From NCBI GenBank assembly GCA_030840185.1, contig JAUZFY010000022.1:1-11016 (forward strand): 11,016 nucleotides of DNA. Reading direction: 5' to 3'. Within the stretch, counting starts at the first letter, position 1; each line of letters starts with the position of its first letter. This stretch comes from Microbacteriaceae bacterium (GTDB lineage: Bacteria > Actinomycetota > Actinomycetes > Actinomycetales > Microbacteriaceae). Below are positions 1 through 8,100 of the stretch, in pieces. The position numbers were made by a program, and so were the translations under genes. Under the pieces are notes generated by a model. It searched no databases. It was not told the origin of the DNA and saw nothing but the letters and a program-made list of their open reading frames with translations.

Positions 1-1040
1 ACCATGATCTTCGGACCAAATCGTGGAACGAAGATGTTCGTCGACAGCTGCGCGGCGAGGATCAGCATCGCGATCATCGGCAGGAACGACAACCCTGTCT
101 GGATCGGCGTATAACCGAGCGAGATCTGCAGGAAATAGGTGACGAACAGGAAGATCCCGAACATCCCCGCGCCGGCGATGAGGACCGAGCTGTACGCCGC
201 GCCACGGTTGCGATCGAGCACGATCGACAGTGGCAGGAGCGGATGCGCCGCCCGACGCTGCCAGAGTACGAAGGCGATGAACAGTACCCCGGCGCTCGCA
301 AGCATGCCCCAGGTCCAGCCAGAGCCCCATCCGTCGGTCTCGGCGTTGGAGAATCCGTAGACCAGAGCGAACAGCGCCCCAGAGACGAGCAGCGTTCCCG
401 GGATGTCGAGCTTCGGGCGCGGCCCGGTGCGCTTGACCTGGTCGACGAAGATCGTCGCACCAATGACCGCGATGATCGCGATGAACACATTGATGTAGAG
501 GTTCCAACGCCAGTCGAAGTCCTGGGTCAGGTATCCGCCGAGCAGGAGGCCGACCGCGCCACCAGCGCCGGCGATCGCCCCGAAGACCCCGAACGCGCGG
601 GCGCGCTCCTTGGGAACGGTGAAGGTCGTCGTCAGCACCGCGAGCGCGGTCGGTGCGAGAAGCGCACCGAATGCGCCCTGCAGGGCACGGGCTCCGACGA
701 GCATGCCGAATGTTCCTGCTGCCCCGCCGAGGGCGGAGGCGCCAGCGAACCCGATCAGGCCGATGATAAACGTCCGCTTGCGTCCGATCAGGTCGGAGAG
801 GCGGCCCCCGAGCAGCAGGAGGCTGCCGAATGCGAGCGAGTACGCGGTGATGATCCATTGGCGTTGACCGTCGCTGAAGCCCAGATCCGTCTGGGCCGAC
901 GGCAACGCGATGTTCACCACCGTCGAGTCGAGCACGACCATGAGTTGGGCGAGGGCGACGATCGTGAGCGTCCACCAGCGGCGGGATGGCGCGGCGGGTG
1001 GCTTCTGAGCCGCGAGAGAGATGGGGGAAGTCTGGGACAT
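1..1040 (-). CDS. MFS drug-efflux transporter, DHA2 (EmrB/QacA-like, 14 TM) family, C-terminus cut by window edge
   Basis: Inner-membrane proton-coupled exporter, probably for a toxic or antibiotic-like small molecule; the substrate cannot be read from sequence. Translating the minus strand from the ATG at 1040 gives 346 open codons running off the window. A polar N-terminus (about 1-22) precedes TM1, which carries the DHA2-type stretch AQLMVVLDSTVVNIALP (about 31-47, with the Asp in the helix). The MFS motif A loop GGRLSDLIGRKRTF lies at about 78-91. A glycine-rich motif C-like helix (GAIAGAGGAVGLLLGGYL) is followed by DWRWNLYINV. Family members are usually 450-550 residues, so about a third is missing. 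A weak GGTGG (1046-1050) sits 5 nt before the ATG. The gene diverges from a tetR gene 99 bp away, which suggests local repression relieved by the pump's substrate. Family assignment is firm; the efflux role is inferred. Confidence 0.9.
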   Translation of the reverse strand, partial: MSQTSPISLAAQKPPAAPSRRWWTLTIVALAQLMVVLDSTVVNIALPSAQTDLGFSDGQRQWIITAYSLAFGSLLLLGGRLSDLIGRKRTFIIGLIGFAGASALGGAAGTFGMLVGARALQGAFGALLAPTALAVLTTTFTVPKERARAFGVFGAIAGAGGAVGLLLGGYLTQDFDWRWNLYINVFIAIIAVIGATIFVDQVKRTGPRPKLDIPGTLLVSGALFALVYGFSNAETDGWGSGWTWGMLASAGVLFIAFVLWQRRAAHPLLPLSIVLDRNRGAAYSSVLIAGAGMFGIFLFVTYFLQISLGYTPIQTGLSFLPMIAMLILAAQLSTNIFVPRFGPKIM

Positions 1041-1069
1041 AACTGCCACCATATACGATACTCTTTAGT

Positions 1070-1091
1070 TTCGGATCTTAACAGTTCTGAA
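1070..1091. promoter_or_regulatory. Candidate TetR operator (22-bp imperfect palindrome)
   Basis: In the 99-bp divergent region, the half-sites TTCGGATCTTA (1070-1080) and ACAGTTCTGAA (1081-1091) match as an inverted repeat at 8 of 11 pairs. A second, shorter dyad, TTAC-N6-GTAA, follows directly at 1092-1105 with a central CG. The length and position between a divergent tetR and pump gene fit a TetR-family operator. There is no direct evidence of binding, and imperfect palindromes of this quality occur by chance. Confidence 0.35.
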
Positions 1092-1105
1092 TTACACCGT
1101 AGTAA
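1078..1105 (+). promoter_or_regulatory. Possible tetR promoter
   Basis: TTAACA (1078-1083; 5 of 6 to the -35 consensus), a 16-bp spacer and TAGTAA (1100-1105; a poor -10) would start transcription some 25-30 nt before the tetR ATG. It overlaps both palindromes, as expected for autorepression. The -10 is weak, so this is only a candidate. I could not pick a convincing promoter for the divergent transporter. Confidence 0.25.
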
Positions 1106-1139
1106 CCTGAACTGCCTGACAGAAACGGAGATAGTCGCA

Positions 1140-1787
1140 ATGACGCAGCTAGACATCCCTGGCACAACGGAGCATTCTCCGCGACTGGGACGCAAGCGAG
1201 ACCACACTCGTGACCCCGAGATTCTGGCTGCCGCACTCGAGGTGCTGGCGGAGACCGGGTACGACGGCATGACCATCGACATGGTCGCGGCTCGCGCCAA
1301 GGCGGGAAAGGCCACTCTCTACCGTCGCTGGCCCTCGAAGGGCGAACTCATCATCGACGCTGTCGCCTGCATGAAACAGAGCGGCAACGACTATTCGCGA
1401 TTGCCGGACACCGGATCGTTGCGAGGCGATCTCGTCGCCATGATCAAACCGCTCTCGATCAAAGACAGCGAGAAGAAACTCCAGATATTGGCTGGGCTGA
1501 TGTCGATGCTGTCGCATGACCCGGGGCTCGCCGATGCCGCCAATGCGGCGTTGCTCGAGCCGAAGGTCGCGGCCAATCGCGTGCTCATGCAGAGGGCGAT
1601 CGAGCGCGGAGAGATCTCGGCGGGCTGCGACATCGACCTCCTGTCGCTGATCACTCCTTCGATGGTTGCCTATCGGGTGCTGATCCTCAGGAAACCGGTT
1701 GATTCGGCGTTCTTGCTCTCGCTCATAGACGGAGTGCTGATGCCGGCGGTCGGGCTCGGACCCCCCACCAACGGCAAAACGGACTAG
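1140..1787 (+). CDS. TetR/AcrR-family transcriptional regulator
   Basis: A 215-residue DNA-binding repressor-type protein, typical for the family (about 190-220). The N-terminal helix-turn-helix domain spans about residues 24-72: an opening helix with PEILAAALEVLAETGYDGM, then TIDMVAARAKAGKATLYRRW, the canonical TetR recognition-helix region (Lys-Ala-Thr-Leu-Tyr-Arg-Arg-Trp), then PSKGELI. The rest is an alpha-helical ligand and dimerisation domain, too variable to predict the ligand. The ATG at 1140 is chosen because GGAG (1127-1130) lies 9 nt upstream and the domain starts soon after. The frame stays open far upstream, but only as antisense of the transporter. It probably represses the divergent MFS pump and itself. 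The next gene, pyk, is convergent and unrelated. Confidence 0.92.
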   Translation: MTQLDIPGTTEHSPRLGRKRDHTRDPEILAAALEVLAETGYDGMTIDMVAARAKAGKATLYRRWPSKGELIIDAVACMKQSGNDYSRLPDTGSLRGDLVAMIKPLSIKDSEKKLQILAGLMSMLSHDPGLADAANAALLEPKVAANRVLMQRAIERGEISAGCDIDLLSLITPSMVAYRVLILRKPVDSAFLLSLIDGVLMPAVGLGPPTNGKTD

Positions 1788-1860
1788 ACGGACCCCGCAT
1801 CGAAATTCGGTGACACCGGGCCGACGGGCTGCTCGGGCGCCAGCGCACCTCCGCTGACTC

Positions 1861-1936
1861 AAAACGCAGGAGATTCACCACTTCCCGTGGCCATCGAGCG
1901 GAAAACGGTGCCGCGGTGGTGATTCTCCTGCGTTTT
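1861..1936. repeat. Long inverted repeat with 21-bp arms; possible bidirectional terminator or interspersed palindromic element
   Basis: The left arm 1861-1881 begins AAAACGCAGGAGA and ends TTCACCAC. The right arm 1916-1936 is its reverse complement at 20 of 21 positions. The 34-nt centre can fold further: CGTGGC (1886-1891) against GCCGCG (1910-1915) with one G-U pair, adjoining the right arm. As RNA it forms a hairpin of about 27 bp with one mismatch and a 4-nt bulge. The outer ends are A4 and T4, so either strand gives a stem ending in a short U run. It lies 73 bp after the tetR stop and could end tetR transcription. It could equally be a genomic repeat. Confidence 0.75.
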
Positions 1937-1938
1937 CG

Positions 1939-1987
1939 GGCGGTCACCGCCATGTGCGGTCACCGCCGTCTGCGGTCACCGCGGTCT
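1939..1987. repeat. Three tandem 16-bp units, each holding the palindrome GCGGTcACCGC
   Basis: Units at 1940-1955, 1956-1971 and 1972-1987 each begin GCGGTCACCGC and end in a 4-5 nt tail (CATGT, CGTCT, GGTCT). Each 11-bp core is self-complementary around a central C; the first extends to 13 bp (GGCGGTcACCGCC, 1939-1951). A degenerate fourth unit (TCGGTGGGCGGC) follows from 1988. It begins 3 bp after the long inverted repeat. Function is unknown; slippage-generated repeats, a protein-binding array and transcript hairpins are all possible. Confidence 0.75.
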
Positions 1988-1999
1988 TCGGTGGGCGGC

Positions 2000-2053
2000 G
2001 GAGCTCGCCTCCCCGCGCGAAGAAAAGGAGCTCGCCTGTCCGCGCGAAGAAAA
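2000..2053. repeat. Direct repeat, two adjoining 27-bp copies
   Basis: Copy 1 (2000-2026) and copy 2 (2027-2053) share 25 of 27 bases. Each starts GGAGCTCGCCT and ends CCGCGCGAAGAAAA; the differences are CC versus GT in the middle. Copy 2 runs into the A-rich end that becomes the U-tract of the pyk terminator on the minus strand, so the duplication also copied a TTTTCTTCGCGCGG segment. The 27-bp period is a multiple of three, but no convincing gene covers it. Confidence 0.8.
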
Positions 2054-2104
2054 AGAACCTCCCGGTCAGTGAGACTTTCGACATCCTCACTAAGCCGGGA
2101 GGTT
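2046..2104 (-). terminator. Intrinsic terminator of pyk
   Basis: Read on the minus strand, AACCTCCCGG (2104-2095) pairs perfectly with CCGGGAGGTT (2065-2056). Inside, AGTGAG pairs with CTCACT, separated by a small CTT/GA internal loop, with a 12-nt terminal loop. The stem is followed at once by CTTTTTCTT (2055-2047), a good U-tract. It starts 46 nt after the pyk stop. On the plus strand the hairpin is followed by the looser TGTCCCTTCTTCTT, so it may also stop read-through from tetR. Confidence 0.88.
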
Positions 2105-2150
2105 GTCCCTTCTTCTTACAAGCCCCTCAGAAGACCCAAACTACGACCAG

Positions 2151-3596
2151 CTACTCCGTGGCGTACGCCGGAGCGACGGCGTTGTGCGCGTCGCCGAGGC
2201 GGTGAACCCGCATGTCGTTGGTTCCACCGGAGATCCCGGGAGGGGATCCGGCGATGACGACGACCTTCTCACCGGCTGCTCCGCGCGACTGGCCGAGCAG
2301 AACGTCGTCGACCTGACCGAAGAGATCGTCGGTGTGCGTCTTTCGGTCGACGAGGTACGTCTCCGTGCCCCACACCCACGCGAGGCGGTTGCGGATGCCC
2401 TCCTCCGGCGTGAAGGCGATGATGGGGATGCGGTGGCGCAGTCGAGACATCCGGCGAACCGAATCTCCGGACTCGGTGAACACGCACAAATACTTTGCCG
2501 AGACGAATTCGGCGACCTCCGCGGCGGCGAGGGTGATCGCGCCGCCCTGGGTGCGCGGCTTCGTGCCGAGTTCGGCGATGCGCTCCAGCCCGTGCTCCTC
2601 CGTGGACATGACGATGCGCGCCATGGTCTGAACGGTGATTACCGGGTACTCCCCCACGCTGGTCTCTCCGCTGAGCATGACGGCGTCCGCACCATCCAAC
2701 ACGGCGTTGGCGACGTCGGAGGTCTCGGCGCGGGTCGGGATCGGGCTCGAGATCATCGATTCGAGCATCTGCGTCGCGACGATGACGGGCTTCGCCATGC
2801 GGCGGGACAGCTCGATGGCGTGCTTCTGCACGATCGGCACGGCCTCAAGCGGAAGCTCGACGCCGAGGTCACCGCGCGCGACCATGATGCCGTCGAACGC
2901 ATCGATGATGGACTCGAGATTATCGACGGCCTGCGGCTTCTCGATCTTGGCGATTACCGGGAGCTTGACGCCCTCTTCGGCCATGATCTCGTGAACCCGG
3001 ATGATGTCTTCGGCGCTGCGGACGAACGACAACGCGATGAGGTCGGCGCCGAGCCTGAGCCCCCAGCGCAGGTCGGCCTCGTCCTTGTCGGAGAGCGCCG
3101 GCACGTTGACCGCGACACCCGGGAGGTTGATGCCCTTGTTGTTGGAGACCGCGCCGCCGACGACGACCTCGGTCGTGACGACCGTTCCGTCGGTGGACAG
3201 CACCCTGAGCTTGACCTTGCCATCGTCGATGAGCAGCGAGTCGCCGCGCTTGACGTCGTTCGGCAGGCCCTTGAACGTCGTCCCCGAGATCTCCCGGTTG
3301 CCGATGATCTCCTCGGTCGTGATCTTGAAGATGTCGCCGACCGCGAGGTCGTACGGGCCGCCCTCGAACTTGCCGAGGCGGATCTTGGGCCCCTGAAGGT
3401 CGACGAGCACGGCAACCGCCCGGCCGGAGTCCTTGCTCGCCTGGCGAACATTCGCGTAGACCGCTTCGTGCACGTCGTAGCTGCCGTGACTGAGGTTCAT
3501 TCTCGCCACATCCACCCCGGCGTCGATGATCGCCCGGATGTTTTCGTAGCTGGCCGTTGCCGGGCCGAGGGTAGCAACGATTTTTGCGCGTCTCAT
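2151..3596 (-). CDS. pyk: Pyruvate kinase
   Basis: Cytoplasmic glycolytic enzyme converting phosphoenolpyruvate and ADP to pyruvate and ATP. At 481 residues it has normal bacterial length. The N-terminus MRRAKIVATLGPA and the substrate loop RMNLSHG (32-38) open the barrel domain. A B domain covers about 70-165. The active-site signature PVIAKIEK holds the catalytic Lys217 and metal ligand Glu219; the second ligand Asp243 is in ARGDLGVELP. TQMLES (274-279) and the allosteric C-terminal domain (about 350-475) follow. VDLQGPKIRLG (65-75) has Leu67, Gln68, Lys71 and Leu74, the pattern described for K+-independent pyruvate kinases. I chose the ATG at 3596 because MRRAKIV is the usual family start and a purine-rich AGAAAGA (3602-3608) precedes it; a GTG at 3626 in frame lacks a ribosome site. 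It lies 73 bp after gltD with its own candidate operator and terminator. Confidence 0.96.
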   Translation of the reverse strand: MRRAKIVATLGPATASYENIRAIIDAGVDVARMNLSHGSYDVHEAVYANVRQASKDSGRAVAVLVDLQGPKIRLGKFEGGPYDLAVGDIFKITTEEIIGNREISGTTFKGLPNDVKRGDSLLIDDGKVKLRVLSTDGTVVTTEVVVGGAVSNNKGINLPGVAVNVPALSDKDEADLRWGLRLGADLIALSFVRSAEDIIRVHEIMAEEGVKLPVIAKIEKPQAVDNLESIIDAFDGIMVARGDLGVELPLEAVPIVQKHAIELSRRMAKPVIVATQMLESMISSPIPTRAETSDVANAVLDGADAVMLSGETSVGEYPVITVQTMARIVMSTEEHGLERIAELGTKPRTQGGAITLAAAEVAEFVSAKYLCVFTESGDSVRRMSRLRHRIPIIAFTPEEGIRNRLAWVWGTETYLVDRKTHTDDLFGQVDDVLLGQSRGAAGEKVVVIAGSPPGISGGTNDMRVHRLGDAHNAVAPAYATE

Positions 3597-3633
3597 TTGT
3601 TTCTTTCTGTTGGTGGAAACATTCACGAGCAGC

Positions 3634-3652
3634 GGAACGAATCATTCGTCCC
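3634..3652. promoter_or_regulatory. 19-bp near-palindrome upstream of pyk
   Basis: GGAACGAAT-C-ATTCGTCCC is symmetric at 8 of 9 pairs around a central base. It sits in the 73-bp gltD-pyk spacer, 37 nt before the pyk ATG. No T-run follows it on the minus strand, so it does not look like a gltD terminator. Its size and place fit a transcription-factor site controlling pyk. No regulator can be named from sequence, and no clear -35/-10 pair was found beside it. Confidence 0.45.
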
Positions 3653-3669
3653 AAACTCTCGGGTGGATG

Positions 3670-5124
3670 TCAGATAGCGATTGCCCGATCGGTGGGTCGA
3701 ACCGGAGCGGGAAGTTCGGTGTGCCCTTCAAGGTAGCGATCAACGGCCGCGGCTGCGGCCCGACCCTCCGCGATGGCCCAGACGATCAGCGACTGGCCAC
3801 GACCGGCGTCACCGGCGACGAAGACGCCCGGCTCGCTGGTCTGGTAATCGCCATCGCGTTCGACGTTACCGCGGTCGAGCGGAAGGCGCAGTTGGCTCTC
3901 GAGCTCGTCGCCCTCCGTGCCGGCGAAGCCGAGGGCAAGCAACACGAGGTCTGCCGGGATCTCGCGCTCGGTTCCGGCCTTCGGCACGCGACGGCCGTCG
4001 AGGTACTCGGTCTCGGCGACGCGGATGGCGCGAACCTCTCCGGTTTCGTTCGACAGGAACTCGACGGTCGACGCGAGGTAGACCCGCTCACCGCCCTCCT
4101 CGTGCGCGCTCGACACCTCGAACAGGGTCGGGGTCATCGGCCAGGGCTGGTGCTCCGGACGCTCGTGCGGCGGTTGCGTCCCGATCGCGAGGTTCGTGAC
4201 CGACAGGGCGTGCTGGCGGTGCGCGGTCCCGATGCAGTCGGCTCCCGTGTCCCCGCCCCCGAGGACGACGACGTGCTTGCCCTCGGCCGTGATCTGGTCG
4301 ACGACGGTGTCGCCGGCGCCGACCCGGTTCTGCTGCACGAGGTACTCCATGGCGAAGTGCACGCCGGACAGGTCGCGGCCGGGGATCGACAGGTCACGCG
4401 GCTTGAGCGCACCGGTGGCGACAACGACCGCGTCGTAACGGGTACGAAGCTCGTCCCACGGGATGTCGGTTCCGATGTTGACGCCGGCCCGGAATCGGGT
4501 TCCCTCGGCCTGCATTTGCTTGAGCCGCGTCTCGATGTGACGCTTCTCCATTTTGAAGTCCGGGATGCCGTAGCGAAGCAGCCCGCCGATGCGGTCGTCT
4601 CGCTCGAAGACCGCGACAGTGTGCCCGGCCCTGGTCAGCTGTTGCGCCGCGGCGAGTCCCGCCGGCCCTGATCCGACGACCGCGACCGTCTTGCCGGTGA
4701 GACGTTCCGGCGGATGCGGTTCGACCCAGTCGTTGGCGAACGCCTGGTCGATGATCGAAACCTCGACGTTCTTGATGGTCACGGCCGGCTGGTTGATACC
4801 GAGCACGCAGGATGCCTCGCACGGAGCCGGGCACAGCCGACCGGTGAACTCCGGAAAGTTGTTCGTGGCGTGCAGTCGTTCGATCGCCTGACGGCCCTCA
4901 CCGCGCCACATCAGGTCGTTCCATTCCGGGATGAGGTTGCCGAGCGGGCAGCCCTGGTGGCAGAACGGAATACCGCAGTCCATGCAGCGCCCGGCCTGCT
5001 TGCGCACCGTCGCGACATCGCCCTGTTCGTAGACCTCTTTCCAGTCCATCAGCCGAAGGCTCACGGGCCGACGAGTAGGAAGCTCCCGCTCCCGAGTCTT
5101 CAGGAATCCCTTCGGGTCAGCCAC
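3670..5124 (-). CDS. gltD: Glutamate synthase (NADPH) small (beta) subunit
   Basis: Beta subunit of NADPH-GOGAT: it takes electrons from NADPH through FAD and passes them via iron-sulfur clusters to GltB for glutamate synthesis. It has 484 residues (family about 470-490). The N-terminal cluster region has Cys47, Cys50, Cys55 and Cys59 ([17 protein letters not shown]), then Cys98, Cys102 and Cys106. The first dinucleotide fold has GSGPAG at 151-156 (FAD); the second has [11 protein letters not shown] near 287-297 (NADPH). [19 protein letters not shown] (433-451) closes the FAD site. The start is GTG at 5124, inside the end of gltB: the frames overlap by 8 bp and GGAGGTGA lies just upstream, which implies translational coupling. 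Nothing is truncated; the family call is certain. Confidence 0.97.
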   Translation of the reverse strand: MADPKGFLKTRERELPTRRPVSLRLMDWKEVYEQGDVATVRKQAGRCMDCGIPFCHQGCPLGNLIPEWNDLMWRGEGRQAIERLHATNNFPEFTGRLCPAPCEASCVLGINQPAVTIKNVEVSIIDQAFANDWVEPHPPERLTGKTVAVVGSGPAGLAAAQQLTRAGHTVAVFERDDRIGGLLRYGIPDFKMEKRHIETRLKQMQAEGTRFRAGVNIGTDIPWDELRTRYDAVVVATGALKPRDLSIPGRDLSGVHFAMEYLVQQNRVGAGDTVVDQITAEGKHVVVLGGGDTGADCIGTAHRQHALSVTNLAIGTQPPHERPEHQPWPMTPTLFEVSSAHEEGGERVYLASTVEFLSNETGEVRAIRVAETEYLDGRRVPKAGTEREIPADLVLLALGFAGTEGDELESQLRLPLDRGNVERDGDYQTSEPGVFVAGDAGRGQSLIVWAIAEGRAAAAAVDRYLEGHTELPAPVRPTDRAIAI

Positions 5125-8100
5125 CGGTCACCTCCATAATTCTTTCCCAAACAACATCGCCATCGGGGTCGAGACCCTCTTCAACTGCGGTCGCCCTAGT
5201 CGCGATCACCGCGGCGTAGTCGCGCGGCAACACCTTGACAAAGGCAGCCATCGTGGAGTCGAGATCGCCGAGCATCCGTTTCGCGACCGCCGAGTCCGTC
5301 TCGGCAACGTGACGCTCGAGCAGATCCGTGACTATCTCGCCGTCACCCGCTCCGAGCGGCAGAAGTTCGAGCTCGCCGCTGGCGAGCGACTCGCGGTTGA
5401 CCCGCTCCGTTTTGAGCCCGTACACGTATGCCGTTCCCCCGGACATTCCGGCGCCGAGGTTTCGCCCCGTCCCGCCGAGGATCACGGCGAGTCCGCCGGT
5501 CATGTACTCGAGCGCGTGGTCGCCAACGCCCTCGACGACCGCTATCGCGCCCGAGTTGCGCACCAGGAAGCGTTCACCGACGATGCCGCGAATGAACAGG
5601 CTCCCCTGCGTCGCACCGTACCCGATAACGTTGCCGGCGATGACGTTGCGCTCGGCCGGGAAGACGCTGCCGCGGTCTGGACGGATGACGATCTGACCGC
5701 CACACAACCCCTTGCCGACATAGTCATTGCTGTCACCCTCGAGACGGAGGGTGATTCCGCTCGGCACGAACGCACCGAACGACTGGCCGGCCGTGCCGCG
5801 CAGGGCGATGTCGATCGTGCCGGTAGGCAGTCCGTTCTCACCGTGCCGCTTCGTCACCTCGTGACCGAGCATGGTGCCGACAGCGCGTTCCGTGTTGCGA
5901 ATCGGGAGGCTGATCGAGACCGGCTCCCGGTTCTGCAGTGCGCCGGCACTCTGCCGGATGAGTTCGACGTCGAAGTGCTTCTCGAGCTCGTGATCCTGGC
6001 TGGTCACGTTGGACCGCGGTTCCTCCGGCGTGAAGACCGGACCGTCGAGGATCGGGGTGAGGTCGAGCCCGTCGGCCTTCCAGTGCTCGATCGCTCCGTT
6101 CACGTCGAGCATCTCGGCGTGACCTATGGCCTCCGCAATGGAGCGGAAGCCGAGCTCGGCGAGGTACTCACGCACCTCCTGGGCGAGGAACTCGAAGAAG
6201 TTGACGACGAACTCCGGCTTTCCGGTGAACCGCTTGCGCAGCTCCGGGTTCTGCGTGGCGACGCCGACCGGGCAGGTGTCGAGGTGGCAGACGCGCATGA
6301 GCACGCAACCGGAGACGACGAGTGGGGCCGTGGCGAAACCGTACTCCTCCGCCCCGAGCAGCGCGGCGACGATCACGTCCCGACCGGTCTTCATCTGACC
6401 GTCGACCTGAACCACCACGCGGCCGCGCATGCCGTTGAGCATGAGGGTCTGCTGGGTCTCGGCGAGGCCGAGCTCCCACGGCGTTCCGGCGTGCTTGAGC
6501 GAGTTGAGCGGGCTCGCGCCCGTGCCGCCATCGTGACCCGAGACGAGAACAACGTCGGCAAGCGCCTTCGTCACCCCGGCCGCTACCGCGCCGATACCGG
6601 ACTGGCTCACGAGCTTCACGTGCACCCGCGCCTCCGGGTTGGCACGCTTGAGGTCGAAGATGAGCTGCTTGAGGTCCTCGATCGAGTAAATGTCGTGGTG
6701 CGGCGGCGGGCTGATCAGGCCGACGCCGGCGGTCGCGTTGCGGGTGCGGGCGATCCACGGGTAGACCTTCGCCGGTGGCAGCTGGCCGCCCTCGCCCGGC
6801 TTCGCGCCCTGGGCCATCTTGATCTGGATGTCGGTGGCGTGAGTGAGGTACATGCTCGTGACCCCGAAACGGCCGGAGGCGACCTGCTTGATCGCGCTGC
6901 GCCGTTCCGGATCGAGCAGGCGCGCGACATCCTCGCCACCCTCCCCGGTGTTGCTCTTCGCGCCGAGGCTGTTCATTGCGATGGCGAGTGTCTCGTGCGC
7001 CTCGCCGCTGATCGACCCGTAGCTCATCGCGCCGGTCGAGAAGCGTGTGACGATCGATGCGACGGACTCGACCTCGTCGATCGGAACGGGTGTCCGGACG
7101 CCGGAGCGCAGCTTGAACAGGCCACGAACGGTCATCAGGTTCTCGGCCTGCTCGTCGACGAGCCTGGTGTAGTCGCGGAAGATGTCGTAGCGGCGGGACC
7201 GGGTCGCATGCTGCAGCCGGAACACCGTGTCGGGGTTGAACAGGTGCGGCGGCCCGTCCCGGCGCCACTGGTATTCCCCGCCGATGGACAGGCGTTCGTG
7301 GGCTACGATCGCCCCGTCCTCCGGGTAGGCCGAGGAGTGACGAGCGGCGCTCTCCGCGGCGATGACGTCGATCCCGACGCCTCCGAGCAGGCTGGAGGTT
7401 CCGGTGAAGTACTGGTCGACGAAGGCCTGGTCGAGTCCGACGGCCTCGAAGGCCTGGGCGCCGGCGTAGGAGCCGACGACGGAGATTCCCATCTTCGACA
7501 TGATCTTGAGCACGCCCTTGCCGAGCGCCTTGATGAGGTTCTTGACCGCCCGCTCCGAGTCGACGCTGGAGATCATCCCGCTGCGCACGAGCTCTTCGGC
7601 CGATTCCATGGCGAGGTACGGGTTGACCGCGGACGCCCCGTAGCCGATGAGGAGCGCGACGTGATGCACCTCCCGCACATCCCCCGCCTCGACGATGATC
7701 CCGACCTTCATGCGGTTCTGGGCGCGAATCAGGTGATGATGCACGGCGGCGAGCATGAGAAGCGACGGAACGGGAGCGAGGTCCTTGTTGGAGTCGCGGT
7801 CGGAGAGCACGATGAACAGCGCGCCGCCCTCGATGGCCCGATCCACCTCCTCACACATTGCGGCGATCCGCTGTTCCATGGCCTTCGGGCCCTCATCCAC
7901 CCGGTACAGGCCGCGGATGGTGCGGGTCGCGTTGAAGTTCTTGCGCGACTTCGGGGCGATGTGCTGCATCTTCGCCAGTTCGTCGTTGTCGATCACCGGG
8001 AAGTCGAGGATCACTTGGCGCGCATGCTCCGCCGTCGCGTCGAGCAGATTGCGCTCCGGCCCGAGTCCGAGCTTGAGGGAGGTGACGACCTCCTCCCTGA

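Larger units (their letters stand above)
1788..2150. other. Repeat-rich non-coding gap between convergent tetR and pyk
   Basis: These 363 bp contain no gene I can support. Short frames here lack ribosome binding sites and run through the repeats and terminator. From 1861 the sequence is almost entirely structured: inverted repeat 1861-1936, tandem palindromic units 1939-1987, 27-bp direct repeat 2000-2053, terminator 2046-2104. Positions 1788-1860 contain only short dyads, such as CGGTGACACCG at 1808-1818. The remaining 2105-2150 is plain spacer before the pyk stop codon. Confidence 0.8.

Noticed and set aside
243..1139. Upstream extension of the tetR frame to 514 codons
   Set aside because: The added part is antisense of the transporter; the TetR domain, ribosome site and family length all place the start at 1140.
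1149..1862. Minus-strand frame of 237 codons opposite tetR
   Set aside because: In codon register with tetR; composition is shadow-like and no domain is seen.
1952..2205. Short plus-strand frame encoding a Lys/Ala/Arg repeat (SSPPRAKKR, SSPVRAKKK)
   Set aside because: It has no ribosome site and runs through the tandem palindromes, the direct repeat, the terminator and into the end of pyk. The peptide repeat only reflects the 27-bp DNA repeat.
2103..3677. Long plus-strand frame opposite pyk (524 codons)
   Set aside because: Same codon-register effect as above; it also runs across the pyk terminator and has no family features.
3610..4671. Long plus-strand frame opposite gltD (353 codons)
   Set aside because: In codon register with gltD, so open for the same reason; no domain and no ribosome site.
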